Shown here one piece after another: positions 1 to 13,535 of a stretch of 64,000 nucleotides of DNA. The translations under genes were made by a program, and so were the position numbers. Position 1 is the stretch's first letter; each line of letters starts with the position of its first letter. The notes under the pieces were generated by a model. The model made no database searches and was not told where the DNA came from. It was given only the letters and a program-made list of their open reading frames with translations. Location: contig OZ316896.1 of assembly GCA_973895155.1 (NCBI GenBank), positions 15,686,001 to 15,750,000 of the forward strand, read 5' to 3'. Source of the stretch: Marsupella aquatica (lineage: Eukaryota > Marchantiophyta).

Positions 1-3000
1 CCGAAGGAGAGCAATGGCTGCAGAACATGGAACAGAGCCAGAAATGAATTCCAGCTGAGGTGGAAACTTTTGAAAAACAACGGGAGGCGGCATTCAGGCA
101 GCCAATACAATATACGAAAACCAAAGATGGTAGGATTAAAAAAAGCGTGAGTCTCTTGACAGATGACGTGATTCCCAAGGGTGGTCTAATTCCACTTTTA
201 AATACTATTGCACTCGTTCACTATTTTGCTGCCATTGCAGCGCATGTAAAAGCGTGATAGCTGACAAATTTGCTCATCTCGAATGCCCTACACTGGAGCC
301 TTCGGAGGATCCTGATAAGCCAGTACCACACCTTCACAAATTTTCGTGCCAATCTATTTGCAACGTAACCCCAGCATTTCTTTCTTGCACTGGTTACTTT
401 GCACAAAATTCTTCGAGTAGCCGGCGAGATAAGGGTAACCGGTGAAGCAATCCCCCGGCAGTATCTCAATCGCTTTGACAATGAACAGACAGATTCCAGC
501 ACAGGCTCACAATACGAGAGACCAAACACGCCTCGCTCATAAACTCTCACATTACAAGCTCATAAACATCATCACCTTCATCCTGACGGATCGAAAAATC
601 GGCGGAAATCCGGGCTTGCTCCATTCCCCCAGCCAAGACAGGCAGGCGGGCAGGGCTTAAGGGACCTTCCTTTAGGGTGCTCGCATCAATTCGGAGGAAA
701 CTTGTCAGCAATTCACACAGACGCGTCTCGTGAAGCTTTCTCTTCCCCGTCGTGCTTTCGAAATTAATTGAACCCACGCTCCAATCGTCACTGCATCGTT
801 GCTGGGCCCCTACAGAGTGAGTGTAACTTTTCTAAGATTTCTCTATGCACATAAGCGCATTGAGAGCGAGCTTCTAGCCGTCAGGATAGCAATCGTTCTT
901 TCAGCCTGCACGATTTCCCCAGATCTGGCAACAAGACAAGAATTCACGAATCCCGCTACTCACAACAGGTCCCGGCCGGAAGAATATTTCCGTCACTACA
1001 ATACTACCATTGAGCTCACTAAATTCCTGTAGCGAATTCCAATTCAGTCTCATCAAGGCATTTTCGACTACGATTTCCCCCGCAGCAACGCACAGGTGCA
1101 ATCCAAGCTCCAGGGTAAACAAGTAGAGGTCACACTCAGATGGAGGTCTATCGGCGTGGAGGAATGGGTTCGGGCTCCTTGACCTCCTCATAAGCACAAT
1201 TGAATTGTAGACTGCAACACTTCTTTCAGGTGTACAGTAGATTACTGCCTTTCGTCAATTGGGCGGGATCGATGCTCTCCATCTAAACCCCGCTTTCAAG
1301 GTACGATGAAACAGAATTGACTCGGCAACTGGTTGCGAAATCGGAAAGCAATTGAAGGGTGGCGTGTGGTGCGCGGAGGCTTTCGTGATCGAAGGTAGCA
1401 CGGCTCTGCCAATCCAGGACTGAAGTTGAGTGTTCGTCTGGTTCATGTGACTCGACTGTGACGAACGAATCTTCGCAGTAATCTAACAACAATCACTCCC
1501 TCATCGTGAAATTTCTATATGGCACTGCGAACAAAACCCCTGCCGCTAATCACACACATCAGCAAAACAAGGGGCCCACTGTTGACTGACTATGATGGCA
1601 ACAACTTGGTGCAAAATTGCCCCCAATTTTTGTGAAGTAAAGTGCGGCAATTTCTCATGATCCCAAGGTTAATATTTCACCTGAGTCCCTTTGGACAAGG
1701 TGAATGGCCCCCCAAGTTCTTCTAAAGCCCTCCTTTATGACACTGATTTTTCATACACTAGATTTGCACGAAACCGACACACCAACCAACGAACCAACCC
1801 TCCCTCACACCCAATTAGAGGTGAGGGCTTGAGTCTGAGATTGCTGGCCCTGCTGACCGAGCATAGTTTGACTCCCAAGAGTATGAACAATCATAAAATG
1901 GGCCCCGAAGTTCTTATCACGCCCTCCTTTATGACACTGAGTTTTTCACCTACACTAGATTTGTATGAAACTTGGCCCAACCGACACACCAAGCAACCCT
2001 CCCTCACAACCAATTAGAGATGAGGGCTTCAATCTGAGACTGCTTGCCCTGCTGACCGAGCATGGTTTGACTCCCAAAAGTATGAACAATCACAAAAAAA
2101 TATAGCCGTTTGCTCAGTAAAGAGGTAGTTTCATGAGAGTCCACGTGAGTTTTGACAGTCTATCTGAGTGGGGATCTGAGTGGGGATCTTCTCAAACGTT
2201 GTGATCTATAGAAGCTTTCATTTCCAGCCAAATAAAGACCCTAACCGATGTAACGTTAGTGCACACCAAAGGACATCCAGATTTCAGGCCAAACCACCCT
2301 CTTGGGTAGTAAGCTCGGGTAGCAAGATGGGGGAAGAGAAGGGCCAGGTGTTTAGGAGATTTCGGAGAGAAATAGTAGCATGGGCCCACGCAGTCTGATG
2401 CCAACAGGTACAACCCCCTTGCAGTTCACAAAACTATATGCTTTTCATCTTGGACTTATTGTTAGTTTATCCTTCATACAAGTCTTCTGAAAGCTTTGTG
2501 CAAAACGAGATATACAATCGTCCTCACCTTTGTTAGTTAGTAACAATTAGGAGTATACTGTTCATGCAAGGAAATCAGTCCTCTTATTCCCACAATAAAC
2601 GCAGCCAATGGGTGTCATTTCCGAATATGATGCTGCTCTGGGATTTGTCTGGACTTCACCTACAAACGTGCTTCCCAAGATCCACATCAGGCACGATTGT
2701 TTCAAAGAATCTGAGATGCAGATCCGGTAACCCTTTCCCTTACCATGAAGCACACTGGGAAGTATACCCTGCATTTGGTCCCATCTTCAAAGGCGGAAAA
2801 TGACCTCGAATATGTTCAATCAAATGAGAGATGAAGAGAGGAACACTCCTTCACAGGAGGGCAATTAAGGATAATTCTCCACAGTTCTCCGAGTAATTGG
2901 CGAATATCTTTCACACCGAGTTGGCATCATGCCATCATTGCCCTACTGTGTGTAAGCACTAACAATTGTAAACTACATATCGTCCCTCAAAGATACATGT

Positions 3001-3595
3001 CACTGTCTCTCCCATCCTACAAATTAGAGCCTCTGTGATGAGGTCTTGCCATTAGATATAATCCCTCCTCGTGGGACAGGGACAGGAGCTCACAGTGCAG
3101 TCTCTTCTACTGGAAAATAACCTAAGTCAATAAACTAAAGATTGATAGACATGGTAGGAACGGTCCATGTCACTGCCATCTTCCACCCTTCTTGCTCTCA
3201 CAACCCTCCAAACACTGTGACTATCATTCATGAGTTTGACCAGCTAGGAAGATAGAACTGCCTATATAGTGCAACTGCCACTATCAAACCAGCCCATTCA
3301 CTTTGGAAAAACCCGGGAATGGTTGAAGGGATTGATCGGAGAAGACCAACGTCGTTGCCAGTTCCACATTTGAGTTATAATCCTGACTGACTGAAAGCGC
3401 CCATCAGAACAAAGGTTTACAGATAAATGTTCTCGAGCACTGAGGTATCAATCCGGCACCCGTTCTTGAACTCATCTCCTCCCTTAGCTGTCCATGTTGA
3501 GTTTCTCAAGTACATCCCGTCGTGCAGAAAAATGTGATACAACTGGGTAATGATAAGACCCCGCAGGAAGGAATCATACTGTCTGGTTTACATGG
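1..3595. other. Left-end region, no recognisable gene
   Basis: I could not assign a gene here. At 48-150 on the plus strand a short stretch reads like coding sequence (charged, with a run ending ...KTKDGRIKK) and is followed by a GTGAGT donor-like site near 150. The same frame has an in-frame TGA at about 45, so it may be an exon edge or a decayed gene. On the minus strand between about 780 and 220 there are short open stretches without recognisable motifs. The rest, apart from the duplication at 1706-2092, looks intergenic. Confidence 0.3.
1706..2092. repeat. Tandem duplication, two copies of about 190 bp
   Basis: Two diverged copies lie head to tail. Each starts near an AAGTTCTT...CCTCCTTTATGACACTGA block (about 1709 and 1909), carries a block of CCAACC/CCCTCCCTCACA, and ends with GACTCCCAA(G/A)AGTATGAACAATCA. 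The copies differ by substitutions and small indels, so the duplication is not recent. Confidence 0.75.
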
Positions 3596-6500
3596 CTACA
3601 CTACTATCAGAACATACAGGATGACGTTGACGGCTGCCAGGAGGAAGTAGTGTGTAGAAATATGAGGGGCAGAAGCTGGCATTGCTGTGGGGGCTGGGCT
3701 TGGAGCAAGTGATAAGCCTAGAAGTGGAGCCTCTGGTACCACTAGAATTGGTGCCGCCGGTGCAGGTATGCGGGGTGCATATGTCGTGTTGCCCAGAAGA
3801 CCACGAACTGTTGGTAGTATAGTATAATTCATCGAATTTGATGTGATCCCATTTCCCAGACACTGGTTACCTGCACATGATGACGAGTAGAACCCAAGTG
3901 AGACGGCATCATCGTCATAACAAACATACCTGCCTCCAAATTTCACATATAGACCAGTAATTTTGCAGCGGCATTAGAATCTGACAACACAGTCGAGATA
4001 GAGGGACAAACAGCATAGGCGCAGCTATAAACCAACTATCATCGGAGTAGAGTAAACAAATCTGCTTGTTGAAATTCTAATACATATACAAGAACTGGCC
4101 TGATTTCAGTCAGCATATCCCCAACTGGCTTAAGAGCAAGAGACAAGAAGTCCGAGGAAGGGAGCACTCCAGAAAGTTACAAATATTAACGAGAAAATTT
4201 ATAAATTACCTAGAGAGGCAGACTGAATGGGAAATCCAGAGCAACAAAGAGAGTGGGCATACCAAGATAATTTTGGACAGTCGTTGGAAAATCTGTCACG
4301 ATCCCATCAATCCCATAGCTCACTAAAGCAAAGAGCTCCAAAGTGGGATCTGACTGAAGGTCAAAGGGAGTTGAGACAAACTCGTTCTTCTGGACCTCGA
4401 CGTAAGTTTTCAAGTTCTGGCTATGTGCCAATGCGATCACATCGGTCGAAATATTGGACGTGAAAAAGTTCGAATCAAGTGGTTCCACCAGTCGCACATT
4501 CAAATTTACTGAAGACGCGTACTTCTTTATTTCCACAAAATTGTTTGCATTCAAGGAGATTGGGTTCTTGTCGTCATATAGGACTTCATACATCAGGGGA
4601 TATGTCACGTTCAAGTCACGAAGTCTGGCGAGAGCAGCGCTGTCCTCTGACTGCAGAATCACTTTATCCGTACTCTTATAACCAGCTGCAGAAAGGACAC
4701 CAACTACCGCATCGACAACAGCCAAATTGTGCGCATCTCTGATGTAAACAGCATTCTGCACACAGCTCGAGACCATCACCACAAGGAAATAAACGTATAT
4801 ATTGTAGTAAGTTCGCAAGTGTCGTCGTAACGAGCCTCTTGTCTACTACAGTAGCAACTAGAGCTGTGGAGGATGATGAATTTATGATGTCCGCTTATCC
4901 GTTTAATGTGACTGCATCAGCTTTTCCAAATTGGCGGCCTTTCGAATCCCTAACAGCCTTTCAGAGTAAGGAAAATTTAACTGCATGAGGCTCGTCACTA
5001 GTCGCGAGTAACACGACTGATTTGTTCCTTGCTCTTATTACATGCGTTGTGCTCGGATCTGTTCTCTCAAGGTCCCCAAGTCAGGGGCCAGAACCTGTAT
5101 TAATTTAGTACATTAAGGGACAAAATGCTGAATTTAATCATTCCGTTCCTCTTATGTTTTAGAATGTGCTCAATGAAGTCATTTCTTCGTCTTGACAGTA
5201 TCGACAGGTATCCTTCTCCATTCTCTCGTAGAGAAAAAATTCAGTCTTGCCATTGCTCAAACATAGCACTTTGGACAGAGACATACCTGGATGGCAATCA
5301 GCGCACCCATGGAGTTGTTTTTTGCTATGCTCAAAAACTGCGCCAAGGTAATAATACCAAATTCACGATCATAATGTGGGTCCCTTAGAACCAATACTTC
5401 CGGACTGTACATTGTCGCTGCACATAACACAGAGATGAACTTAGTTCTCGTATTGTGCTACATTACGTCGGTATCCACATGGCTAACATGAGGGGGAAAT
5501 GCGCGAGCGAGTCTCCAACCATTAGTTCTCGTATTGTGCTACATTACGTCGGTATCCACATGGCTAACATGAGGGGGAAATGCGCGAGCGAGTCTCCAAC
5601 CATTCACACGTGTGCGAGAAATTTTCACTGTAGTAACACGGAGAAGCCCATTTAACAAGCTTGAGCTGCACATACATTTCTCAATGAAAATACCTAACAG
5701 ACACCTTCACGCACACGATGACTACGCTTTCTGTTCACGTCCCACATCCAGAAACCGAATCTACAAAAGCAGCAGTGTATACGGTGTCTCACCGCGCAAA
5801 GTGTTGATTTGGGCCCAGGTGAGATCAAACGTAAAAATGCCTGGTTGGCCCCCATAAATGCCAGGATACGTTCTCAAATATGGCTGGCTAAGAAGAGGGT
5901 ACAAAGACACATCGGTGGAATCAATTAGATTGACTGTGGGTCGGCAGAACGGTATGCTATCCGCCGAGATCTGTACGACGCAATCAATGTAGTCAACACC
6001 CGCATCAATGGCACTGTAGTATGCAGGACTGGTGGCACCAGGGAATTTCCCACTGTTGCCATTGTGGGAGATCACTGTCGGCTTCTGGATGATGGCTTCT
6101 GCAACATGGCAGTTTGAACCCATCAAATAGATATCAACTTACTTCAACTATAATGTAATGTTTCTCAAGAAAAGTGTAAAAATTATGACATTTCTGCATC
6201 CGATGTAGCTATTAATGTAGAGTTAGCCAAGTGCACCTGCATCGGCCCCGTGTCAATCCCAAATCACCTGGAACAATTCTTTCCTAATTTTCCTGCAGTG
6301 CCTACTAATCTAAGCTATTCACAAACTATCGGAATGTGATCCGTTTGAAATCACACACTACTGAAACTTACGCTTGTTTCGAGGTGAACTAACCCGTGAA
6401 TTCGAGGCATAACAACCTACAGTTCATACACACATTCCACGCGTCAAGACTTGCCATCCGTCAGTTTTTTCCAATATGTCAGATAAGTATACAAGACCCA

Positions 6501-9500
6501 CTTTTCAGTTTTACTCCAACCGCTGCACTTATGCACTAAGTAGACTGTGACTCCATCTTCTCGAAAGCTGAATTTAGACCTTCCAAAGATGTAACAACAT
6601 CAAAGCAGAGTAGACAAATTACTTACTTATGGCTTCTGATGCTGTTATTGGGAAGTCCGTGAAAAAACCATCAACTGAGAAATTGTACGTTTCGGTGAAG
6701 TACAAAATTTCAGTGATTGGATCGGAAGTGTAGTTGTAACTGTGTGGATACTCGTCATTTGCAAAACCATATGCGTACACTTCAAGACCAACCTTATGAG
6801 CATCTTTCACAAGGGTGCTAGGTGGTTGGAGATACAAGGTGTTTGGATCAACGGACCAGATGTAACTCTTTGGGACGAGAATTCCAGATGCTAAAGTTTT
6901 GATGTATGTCAAATTCTTTAAGAGCGCTTTATAAGCCTGATTGGTAGACAAATCTGTTTGTTGAGTGTCCAGGAATTTGTATATGAGCTTAGTTTGCGGG
7001 AGCGGGCCAAGGGCTTGAATTTTTTTGAGTAGGGCGATCTCCGGGACAGAAACATATCCAGGAACAAGTGCTTGGATTACGCTCAACAAGAAAAACGTCG
7101 CATTCAATTTGCTGTTCGCCTCAATAAATCGCGTATACTGAAAACACAGAAGCAGAGCAAAACGACACTCTTCTTCGTCATAAATCGTTGTCTTGATTTG
7201 CTGATATGAGCTTTCTAACACCTACTGCTTACATCTTGGTTCCCTCGGATCAGATTTCTAGCAAAACTCTTTTCGTCAACTAACAGATGAGACGGTCCAA
7301 TGAGGGTGTGAGATCTAAGGAGCCAAAAGAGAATTGCAGCAATAGTAATGCATTTGACTCAACAACAACCTTGTAATGACCCCAAACTTGCGCGGAAGGT
7401 ACTAGAGGTTCAAGATAGAAAGTCAGCCTGAGCTAGGCATTCCCAAGAGAATGTAAGAAAGGAGTAAACATTGAATGCATGAATTTAGAGTACAAAATTT
7501 ATATGCAGCAAAGACTATATTCCTTGGAAAATGCCTTGCAGCCATGGACACACCCAGACTAGAGAAGGAACGTGAACGGGTACAATACCTCGCTGTTAAG
7601 CCACCAAGTATTGGCTATGGGGGACTGGCTTATGATATTGGACACTTGGCCGGGTGTTAATATTTGATATTCTCCATCGAAAGCCGGAGATCTTGCAGTG
7701 TTGCTTTGAGTTGCTGGGGTACAAGCACCATCAAGAAGGTAAGAAAGATATCGTAGGCAGAGAAGTGATACGAACTTGGTCTGAAAAAAAATCAACTTCC
7801 CGACAACCAATGCAATATTGAGAGCCTGATTCCTCCTCGACTAAGAACAGATGGTGCAAAACTGGAGTATCACTACTAGAAGCTTATCCACGTTGACCCG
7901 GAAATGCTTATCCACGTTGACCTGGAAATGCTATGAAGGGTTATGTGAGAAACCACAGGCATCCAAGGAACAGCCACGGAAACGAATTACAGAGTCACTC
8001 ACCCAACGCCAATAGAGTAAGGTTTTCATACAAAATGTCGATAGCAAAAAATCCAGTTATATTTTTCCCATTAATAATACGCGTGCTGTTGAACTGTGGG
8101 CCATTTAACCCAATTCGGGTAGAGTTGGACAGGTCAAGGCCTGTCCTGCAAATCCCTGCCCCACTTGCAGCAAGCTGAGGGTTTAAAGTCGGGGCCATTT
8201 GCAAGTCGCAAGAGATTACAATTCCAGGTAAACCGTTGAAGATGGCATCAATGTATGCTGGGTCTGTTTGATCAGGATATAGTCCAGAATTTCCACCATT
8301 GGCAATAACAACTGGAGCAAGCCCTGCATGAGAGAAAGACAAATCATCAGATTCTTCGCATGGTTGGCAAGGAGTTTAAAATGTAATCACTCGCAAGCAT
8401 CTACAAAGGATGATGAACCAAGTGACTGGACTGAGCGACAAACAGTATCGACTTTCATGGCTGAAGCAGTATTCCTCGTAAAATGGAGATCTCTTCTGTC
8501 AAAATGAAGTGAAAGTTTTGCCAACACTTCAACGATGTCAACTTAACATGTCAGAATCTCCAGGGAAAACAGCACGAGCGGTGTAACAAACTGTCAGAAC
8601 CAGCGAGTAGTGTCATATCCTGCGCATTCCAGGTCTTAATGCATTGGATCCTTAGTCCTTGATCCCTCAACAGATTGCATAACTTTACAGGAAGAATTCC
8701 AAATGGAGTTCATCACATGGACATAGGTATGAAAAGACCTTCGTATCCTTAAAAGTCATAGAATCAGAACGGGACCGAAGTTTTCTATCCTACTGAACGA
8801 CAGCTTTCCTACGACCTACTAAAGAAGAGTGCTATCGCGATGGAAGGGCCAGCTCTTTTCTGTGGTATGCAGGGCATCTGATTGATTCAATCACATGACA
8901 GCCAAAACTCCCATTCTGCAATTACACGATGGAACACCGACAAATTCAAACCATGCTCTACAAAAGACAGGCGGAAAGGGCCTTAGAAATTAATGACCGA
9001 TTTGATATGTCCTCCAACAAAACACCGGACAGTACCTTTGTCGTCTCTCTATCTAGCTCAGCGATCTCTAGCAACACTAAGTATGGTCTGCTTTGAATAC
9101 CAAGTCCTTCATGTTCAAAATCTCTACGGAACTATCCGGCAACAATTTCATCGTCCGCTCAAGGTATTAGCCAAAGCAGAGTTAAACGGTGTCACAGGCA
9201 ATTTCATCGTCCGCTCAAGGTATTAGCCAAAGCAGAGTTGAACGGTGTCACAGGCATTTCATCGTCCGCTCAAGGTATTAGCCAAAGCAGAGTTGACCGG
9301 TATCACAGACAATTTCATCGTCCGCTCAAGGTATTAGCCAAAGCAGAGTTGAACGGTGTCACAGGAAATAGATTCTGTTGCAGGTTGTCAAGTTCGGTGA
9401 GCCACGGCCAATCACATTACTTTACAATCCCCGTGATAACTTGACAGTAAAAACTGCATCTGCGTGGACTCAACTCGAACAAATTAAACTATCTGGAAGA

Positions 9501-10169
9501 CAAGTCCGAAGCATTGGTTTCCTAACGCATTACACGATTGATAGCAGGAGTTACTGGGTCCTCCTATTGGCTTTCCTGTCTCAAGTTGACGGGAGGAAGC
9601 GACTCGTGGATGAGTTACAGACGTAGGCCATCACAGTAGCCGCACATTAAAACTCGGTCCGAGCTCCTCAAATAATCCAGTGTTAGATATATTCTAGTCG
9701 AGCTACTGGAGAGTGGAATGCTGGATAGAGTGTCATATGAAGGTCGCCGGAGTTTGTCGACTCAGTCGTTTGATCAGTCAATCCACCTCACATTGTTAGA
9801 AGGATCCTCGTTTCCAGGATAGTTCGACTCACTGTGGGATCTACCTTCCGAACCACAAGGAGAGGAACTACTGGAACTACTGACCTGCTCTGGAGCTGCG
9901 GCTCAAGATTGGCAGATGGAGGAGAAAGGACACTCAGAGAAGAGAAGAGCAGAGACCGTTGGGGAACAGGCAGGAACAGAGGAGAGAAGACGAGAAGAGC
10001 CGAGACGAGACCAGACGAGACGAGACGAAAGGAAAGGAAAGGAATGGACACGAGGTGACGGTCACTTGCCACTCAGAGTTTGCCACTTTGCTGCGGCCGG
10101 AGTTGAATGCCATAGAAGCAGAGGCAGTAGTAGCAGTTGTACCAGCGTGGCAGAAGTGAGTGGAGCCAT
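3596..10169 (-). CDS. SHV3/GDPDL-type glycerophosphodiester phosphodiesterase-like protein, GPI-anchored
   Basis: Exons on the minus strand are 10169-10070, 8323-8003, 7713-7589, 7137-6627, 6098-5793, 5417-5287, 4755-4263 and 3870-3596. They total 2262 nt and encode about 753 residues, the usual length for SHV3/GDPDL proteins. Exon 1 gives a signal peptide (MAPLTSATLVQLLLLPLLLW) followed by KWQTLSG, the familiar lead-in to the first domain. It uses a GC donor (GCAAGT); the other introns are GT-AG. Two GDPD-like domains follow, about residues 37-345 (VIANGGNSGLYPD) and 355-655 (VISHNGNSGKFPG). A Pro/Ala-rich linker and a hydrophobic C-terminal tail fit a GPI-attachment signal. N-x-S/T sites are frequent. 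Family members act at the cell surface in cell-wall organisation. Canonical GDPD catalytic residues are largely replaced here, as known for this plant subfamily, so enzymatic activity is doubtful. Confidence 0.9.
5441..5602. repeat. 81-bp tandem duplication in a GDPDL intron
   Basis: Two essentially identical 81-bp copies (5441-5521 and 5522-5602), each beginning TTAGTTCTCGTATTGTGCTA, lie in the intron between the exons at 5793-6098 and 5287-5417. Identity this high points to a recent duplication. Confidence 0.95.
7882..7929. repeat. 24-bp tandem duplication in a GDPDL intron
   Basis: Two copies of GCTTATCCACGTTGACC(C/T)GGAAAT lie head to tail in the intron between the exons at 8003-8323 and 7589-7713. 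Confidence 0.9.
9143..9365. repeat. 56-bp minisatellite, four copies, in GDPDL intron 1
   Basis: Four head-to-tail copies start at 9143, 9199, 9255 and 9310. Each begins CAATTTCATCGTCCGCTCAA and continues through GTATTAGCCAAAGCAGAGTT. Copy 3 lacks one base, giving a 55-bp spacing. The array sits in the 1.75-kb first intron of the GDPDL gene. Confidence 0.95.
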
Positions 10170-13100
10170 GATATCCTGCTTCAACACGTCACGTCTGTCC
10201 AACAATGTAGCAACCTCCTGCTTCTCTTTCTACACAAGATCAAATCGACTTCTACGTCCGAGAAACGAAGTTCTCGAGTTACACCGATAAACAGCGTCTC
10301 CTTCTCCTCTCCTCCTCCTCCTTCTTCCTTCTTCTTCTTCTGCTTCCTTCTTAGAGGAGAATCTGCCCATTGACAATGCCAACACCCAAATCTGTCCCCA
10401 AGTCCGACACCATCCAGCTCCAATCCTCCAAATAGTCTGCCTGATAACTGTAACTGATCACACTCCGACGATCACTCTCCCGATTGCTCGCTACTCCGAT
10501 TCTGCCCGCATACCGTAACAGCTCGCGGAAGCATTTTCCTTCCTTACTATTCCTTCCTTGCTTCCTTCCTCAGTTCCTCAACTGAATATAGATTACCGGT
10601 AGCGCTGGGTCACTTATCAGCAGAACTCGGCACAAGCGCTCACCTCAGGGCCCTCCCCCGATATCCACAGCTCAACACGCAGTTCAAGGCACCGTCATCA
10701 AGTACTAGGATGTCATCCCACCCACAACCCGATTGACTCTTCCTGCGCCACCCGAAGATGCTCCTCCTCCCCTCCTCGTCCCAGAATAGCAAAATGCTGC
10801 AGTGCTCAAAATGCTGCAGTGGTGCAGTGCTCCCCGCCCTCCCCCTCCTACCTCCCTCTCTCTCTCAACTCCTGGAAAATGCCGGCGTACAATCCGCTCC
10901 TAGCCCCTCTCTGGCTCTCTCCCTCTTCAGTCTTCACTCCGTCTTCCCTCTCTGAGATTGTCTCTCCACTAATAATAAATCCACCATTACTGCAAAAAGC
11001 TCTGGCCCGAGAATCCAATCCCAGACTCCTCGACTGGGTACCCACAGGTCCACAAGGCACAAGCAATCTTACTACCGCGAGCTGCGCTGACCTCTGCAGC
11101 TCAGCTCTGCATCTCTGCTCAGCTCAGATCAGCTCAGCTCAGCGCAGCTGCTCAGCTGCTCTCGCAAACCAACGAAATCCTCTGTTCGTTGCCTTGAATA
11201 GAAAAATTCACTGAGCAATAAAGTCAGTCGGCCTCCGCATTACATTACACCACCGCAGCGGCCCAAATTCCTCTCGTGGGGCATTCGCCTTTCGTCGATC
11301 TTCATCACTCGCGGCAAACCCACCGCCTGATGAACTGCTACAGTCCGTCCCCATTCAGCTGCAGGGGCACCTCGCTGCCTCGCTCGCTCGTGTGGCACGA
11401 CGCTCCAACTGTACCGCGTTACAACTGCAGCAGTGGCCCCGCCTCCCACGGCATCCACCACGCCCGCCGGGCGACAACAACTACGTGCGCAGTAGTAGTA
11501 GTAGTAGTAGTAGTGTCGTAGTGTACTGACTAGTAGTAACTTCGTCCTTTCGTTTCGCGTCGAGTAAGTAACTCCCCAGAGTTCGAGACTCATCACACTT
11601 GTTTTTCTTGGGCCCTTTTCCCACTTTGGGATCATGTTGGGGGTTTCTTGTCTTTGTGCAGTGTGATATAAACATCAGACTGTCGGTGTTGCACCACTGT
11701 AAACTGCTCGCACGGTAAACCACATAGAACTACCGGGGCAGGCTGTGGCTGGATACTGGGGTGGGGGGGGGCGAGGACTTTTAGTGTGGCTAGTGACCAA
11801 ATGTACAATGTGGAGTCTCAAACTTTCAGGTCCGCAGAAAAAACTTGTCCCAAAACTATCATTTTTGTTCCACGGTCACGAGTGTGTGTACAAACATTTT
11901 TGTGTCGGCCAGTTTTGCTTGGAAAAATGCCCATGACCACGGCCAGAGGCAAAGTGAAGAAGATTGAGATGCCCTAATAGGGTCTAGGCCATTTCCTAGG
12001 GTACCATTTCTAACATTAAGTTTTGGGCCATTTGGGGCCCTGTCATTTAAATGAACTTTATCCTGAGCAAATACTGGAATGGGGTTAGAATGTACTTGTG
12101 AGACATCTTTCTTTCATGACTGTCTCAATCAAGTTCATTTCACCCTTTACTGGCCATTGTGAGCTTTAAAGTTTTGAAATTTGTTCACATTGTTTGATAC
12201 CTTTGTTTTTCCTGATTTGTTCTGATTGTAGCCTGATGGATATATGTATTGTTGATAGTAAGTGATATTGACCAAAAGTGTTGTCGAGCATAATTGAATG
12301 GCTGCAGGTGTCGGCCTAACAACTGTACTTCAACGAGTGTGCAAGCTGAGGAGAAAGTGACTGGCGTGCCAATGAAAAGATGCATAATGGCACCTTTAGG
12401 CCCATTTCATGCTTAGAAAAATATATCAAGTGGTAGGACAGCTTTGCTACTATTTAATCAGATCCTGCATCTTATTCCAGTAGATTTGTTTAGAGAAACA
12501 AAATACTTTCTAATGTCCCCTTGTTAGAAAAAAGGTTTTGGAACAGAAGATGAGTCGCCAGTCTTTTGCATTTACTCCTTTGTTCATATTTTCCCCAGAA
12601 CAAAAATTGGGGGGCCCATTGTGGAACCACTGGCTCTGTTCCACAGATGGCCACCCCTTGTCCTTGGTCCCAAAGAAAGAACCTTGTGGGATGGCTTGGC
12701 AACCCATACCACATGAGTTCAACTCAAGAGTTACACTTGTAATTTTCAGAGGTCAGGATCTTGTCTCAAGATCTAGGATGATCAAGATGCGAGTGATGAC
12801 TATGCACATTGCTCTAGATTGGGAAGGGACCTTGTAAGAAGTAAAGTACAATACTAATCAGGTGTTTTTTTAGCATGAAGAATTCCTTCCTTTGCCCTTG
12901 AAGGTACCCTCTGTCATAAATGTTCCAACAATATATTTGAACCATCAGATTTTTTGAGATTTCATAATTGTCCAGTTTGACAATTACATGGCTGTCTTAG
13001 GGGACATTTTGGCTACTCTTTTACTAAGACTCTAGCCTTTATTTCCGTAGCTAACAGAATTTCCAGGAAATTTGTGGACAAACGACAGCGGCCTGTGCTC

Positions 13101-13300
13101 GTTTCTATTTCAGAGCAAAATTAGTTCAAGGACCCCTTGGATATGTAACCTTGATGTTATTCAACAAGTTGGACCCACGAAGAGTTGTATATTGGAATAT
13201 GGTTTGAATATAGAGATGAGACACAGTTAAATGGAGGATTGGAATGAACTCAAGTGGGTTTTAAGGTAATTAGGACACAAACTTGAAGATAAAGAGGAGA
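10170..13300. other. 5' flank of the GDPDL gene and GC-rich low-complexity DNA
   Basis: Directly upstream of the GDPDL start, 10290-10350 is a pyrimidine-rich tract on the plus strand (purine-rich on the gene's strand), probably 5' leader or promoter sequence. About 11075-11165 is rich in CAGCTCAG-type repeats, and 11491-11514 is an AGT trinucleotide run. I see no exon series in this stretch on either strand. The last part, from about 11.7 kb, is AT-richer intergenic sequence. Confidence 0.4.
11491..11514. repeat. AGT trinucleotide microsatellite
   Basis: Eight consecutive AGT units are visible. Confidence 0.9.
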
Positions 13301-13319
13301 TTATTCACAGTAGTAGTCC

Positions 13320-13462
13320 ATGCAATATGTTATAGAAACCAAAGGGTTTCTTACGTTCCTTTAGTATTCCTCTGTCCATAGTAGTCAAAGGATTTCTAAC
13401 TGTCCTAGGTTTGGAATTCCTCTCTCCATTATAGTTAAAGGGTTTCTAATGTTACTTTGGTA

Positions 13463-13535
<73 letters not shown>

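Noticed and set aside
5455-5655. A frame with a duplicated peptide
   Set aside because: It is the translated 81-bp intronic duplication on the strand opposite to the GDPDL gene.
9788-10072. A 94-codon minus-strand frame with a hydrophobic start near the GDPDL gene
   Set aside because: It has no ATG start, and the correct signal-peptide exon (10169-10070) lies in another frame overlapping it with the right phase and lead-in motif.
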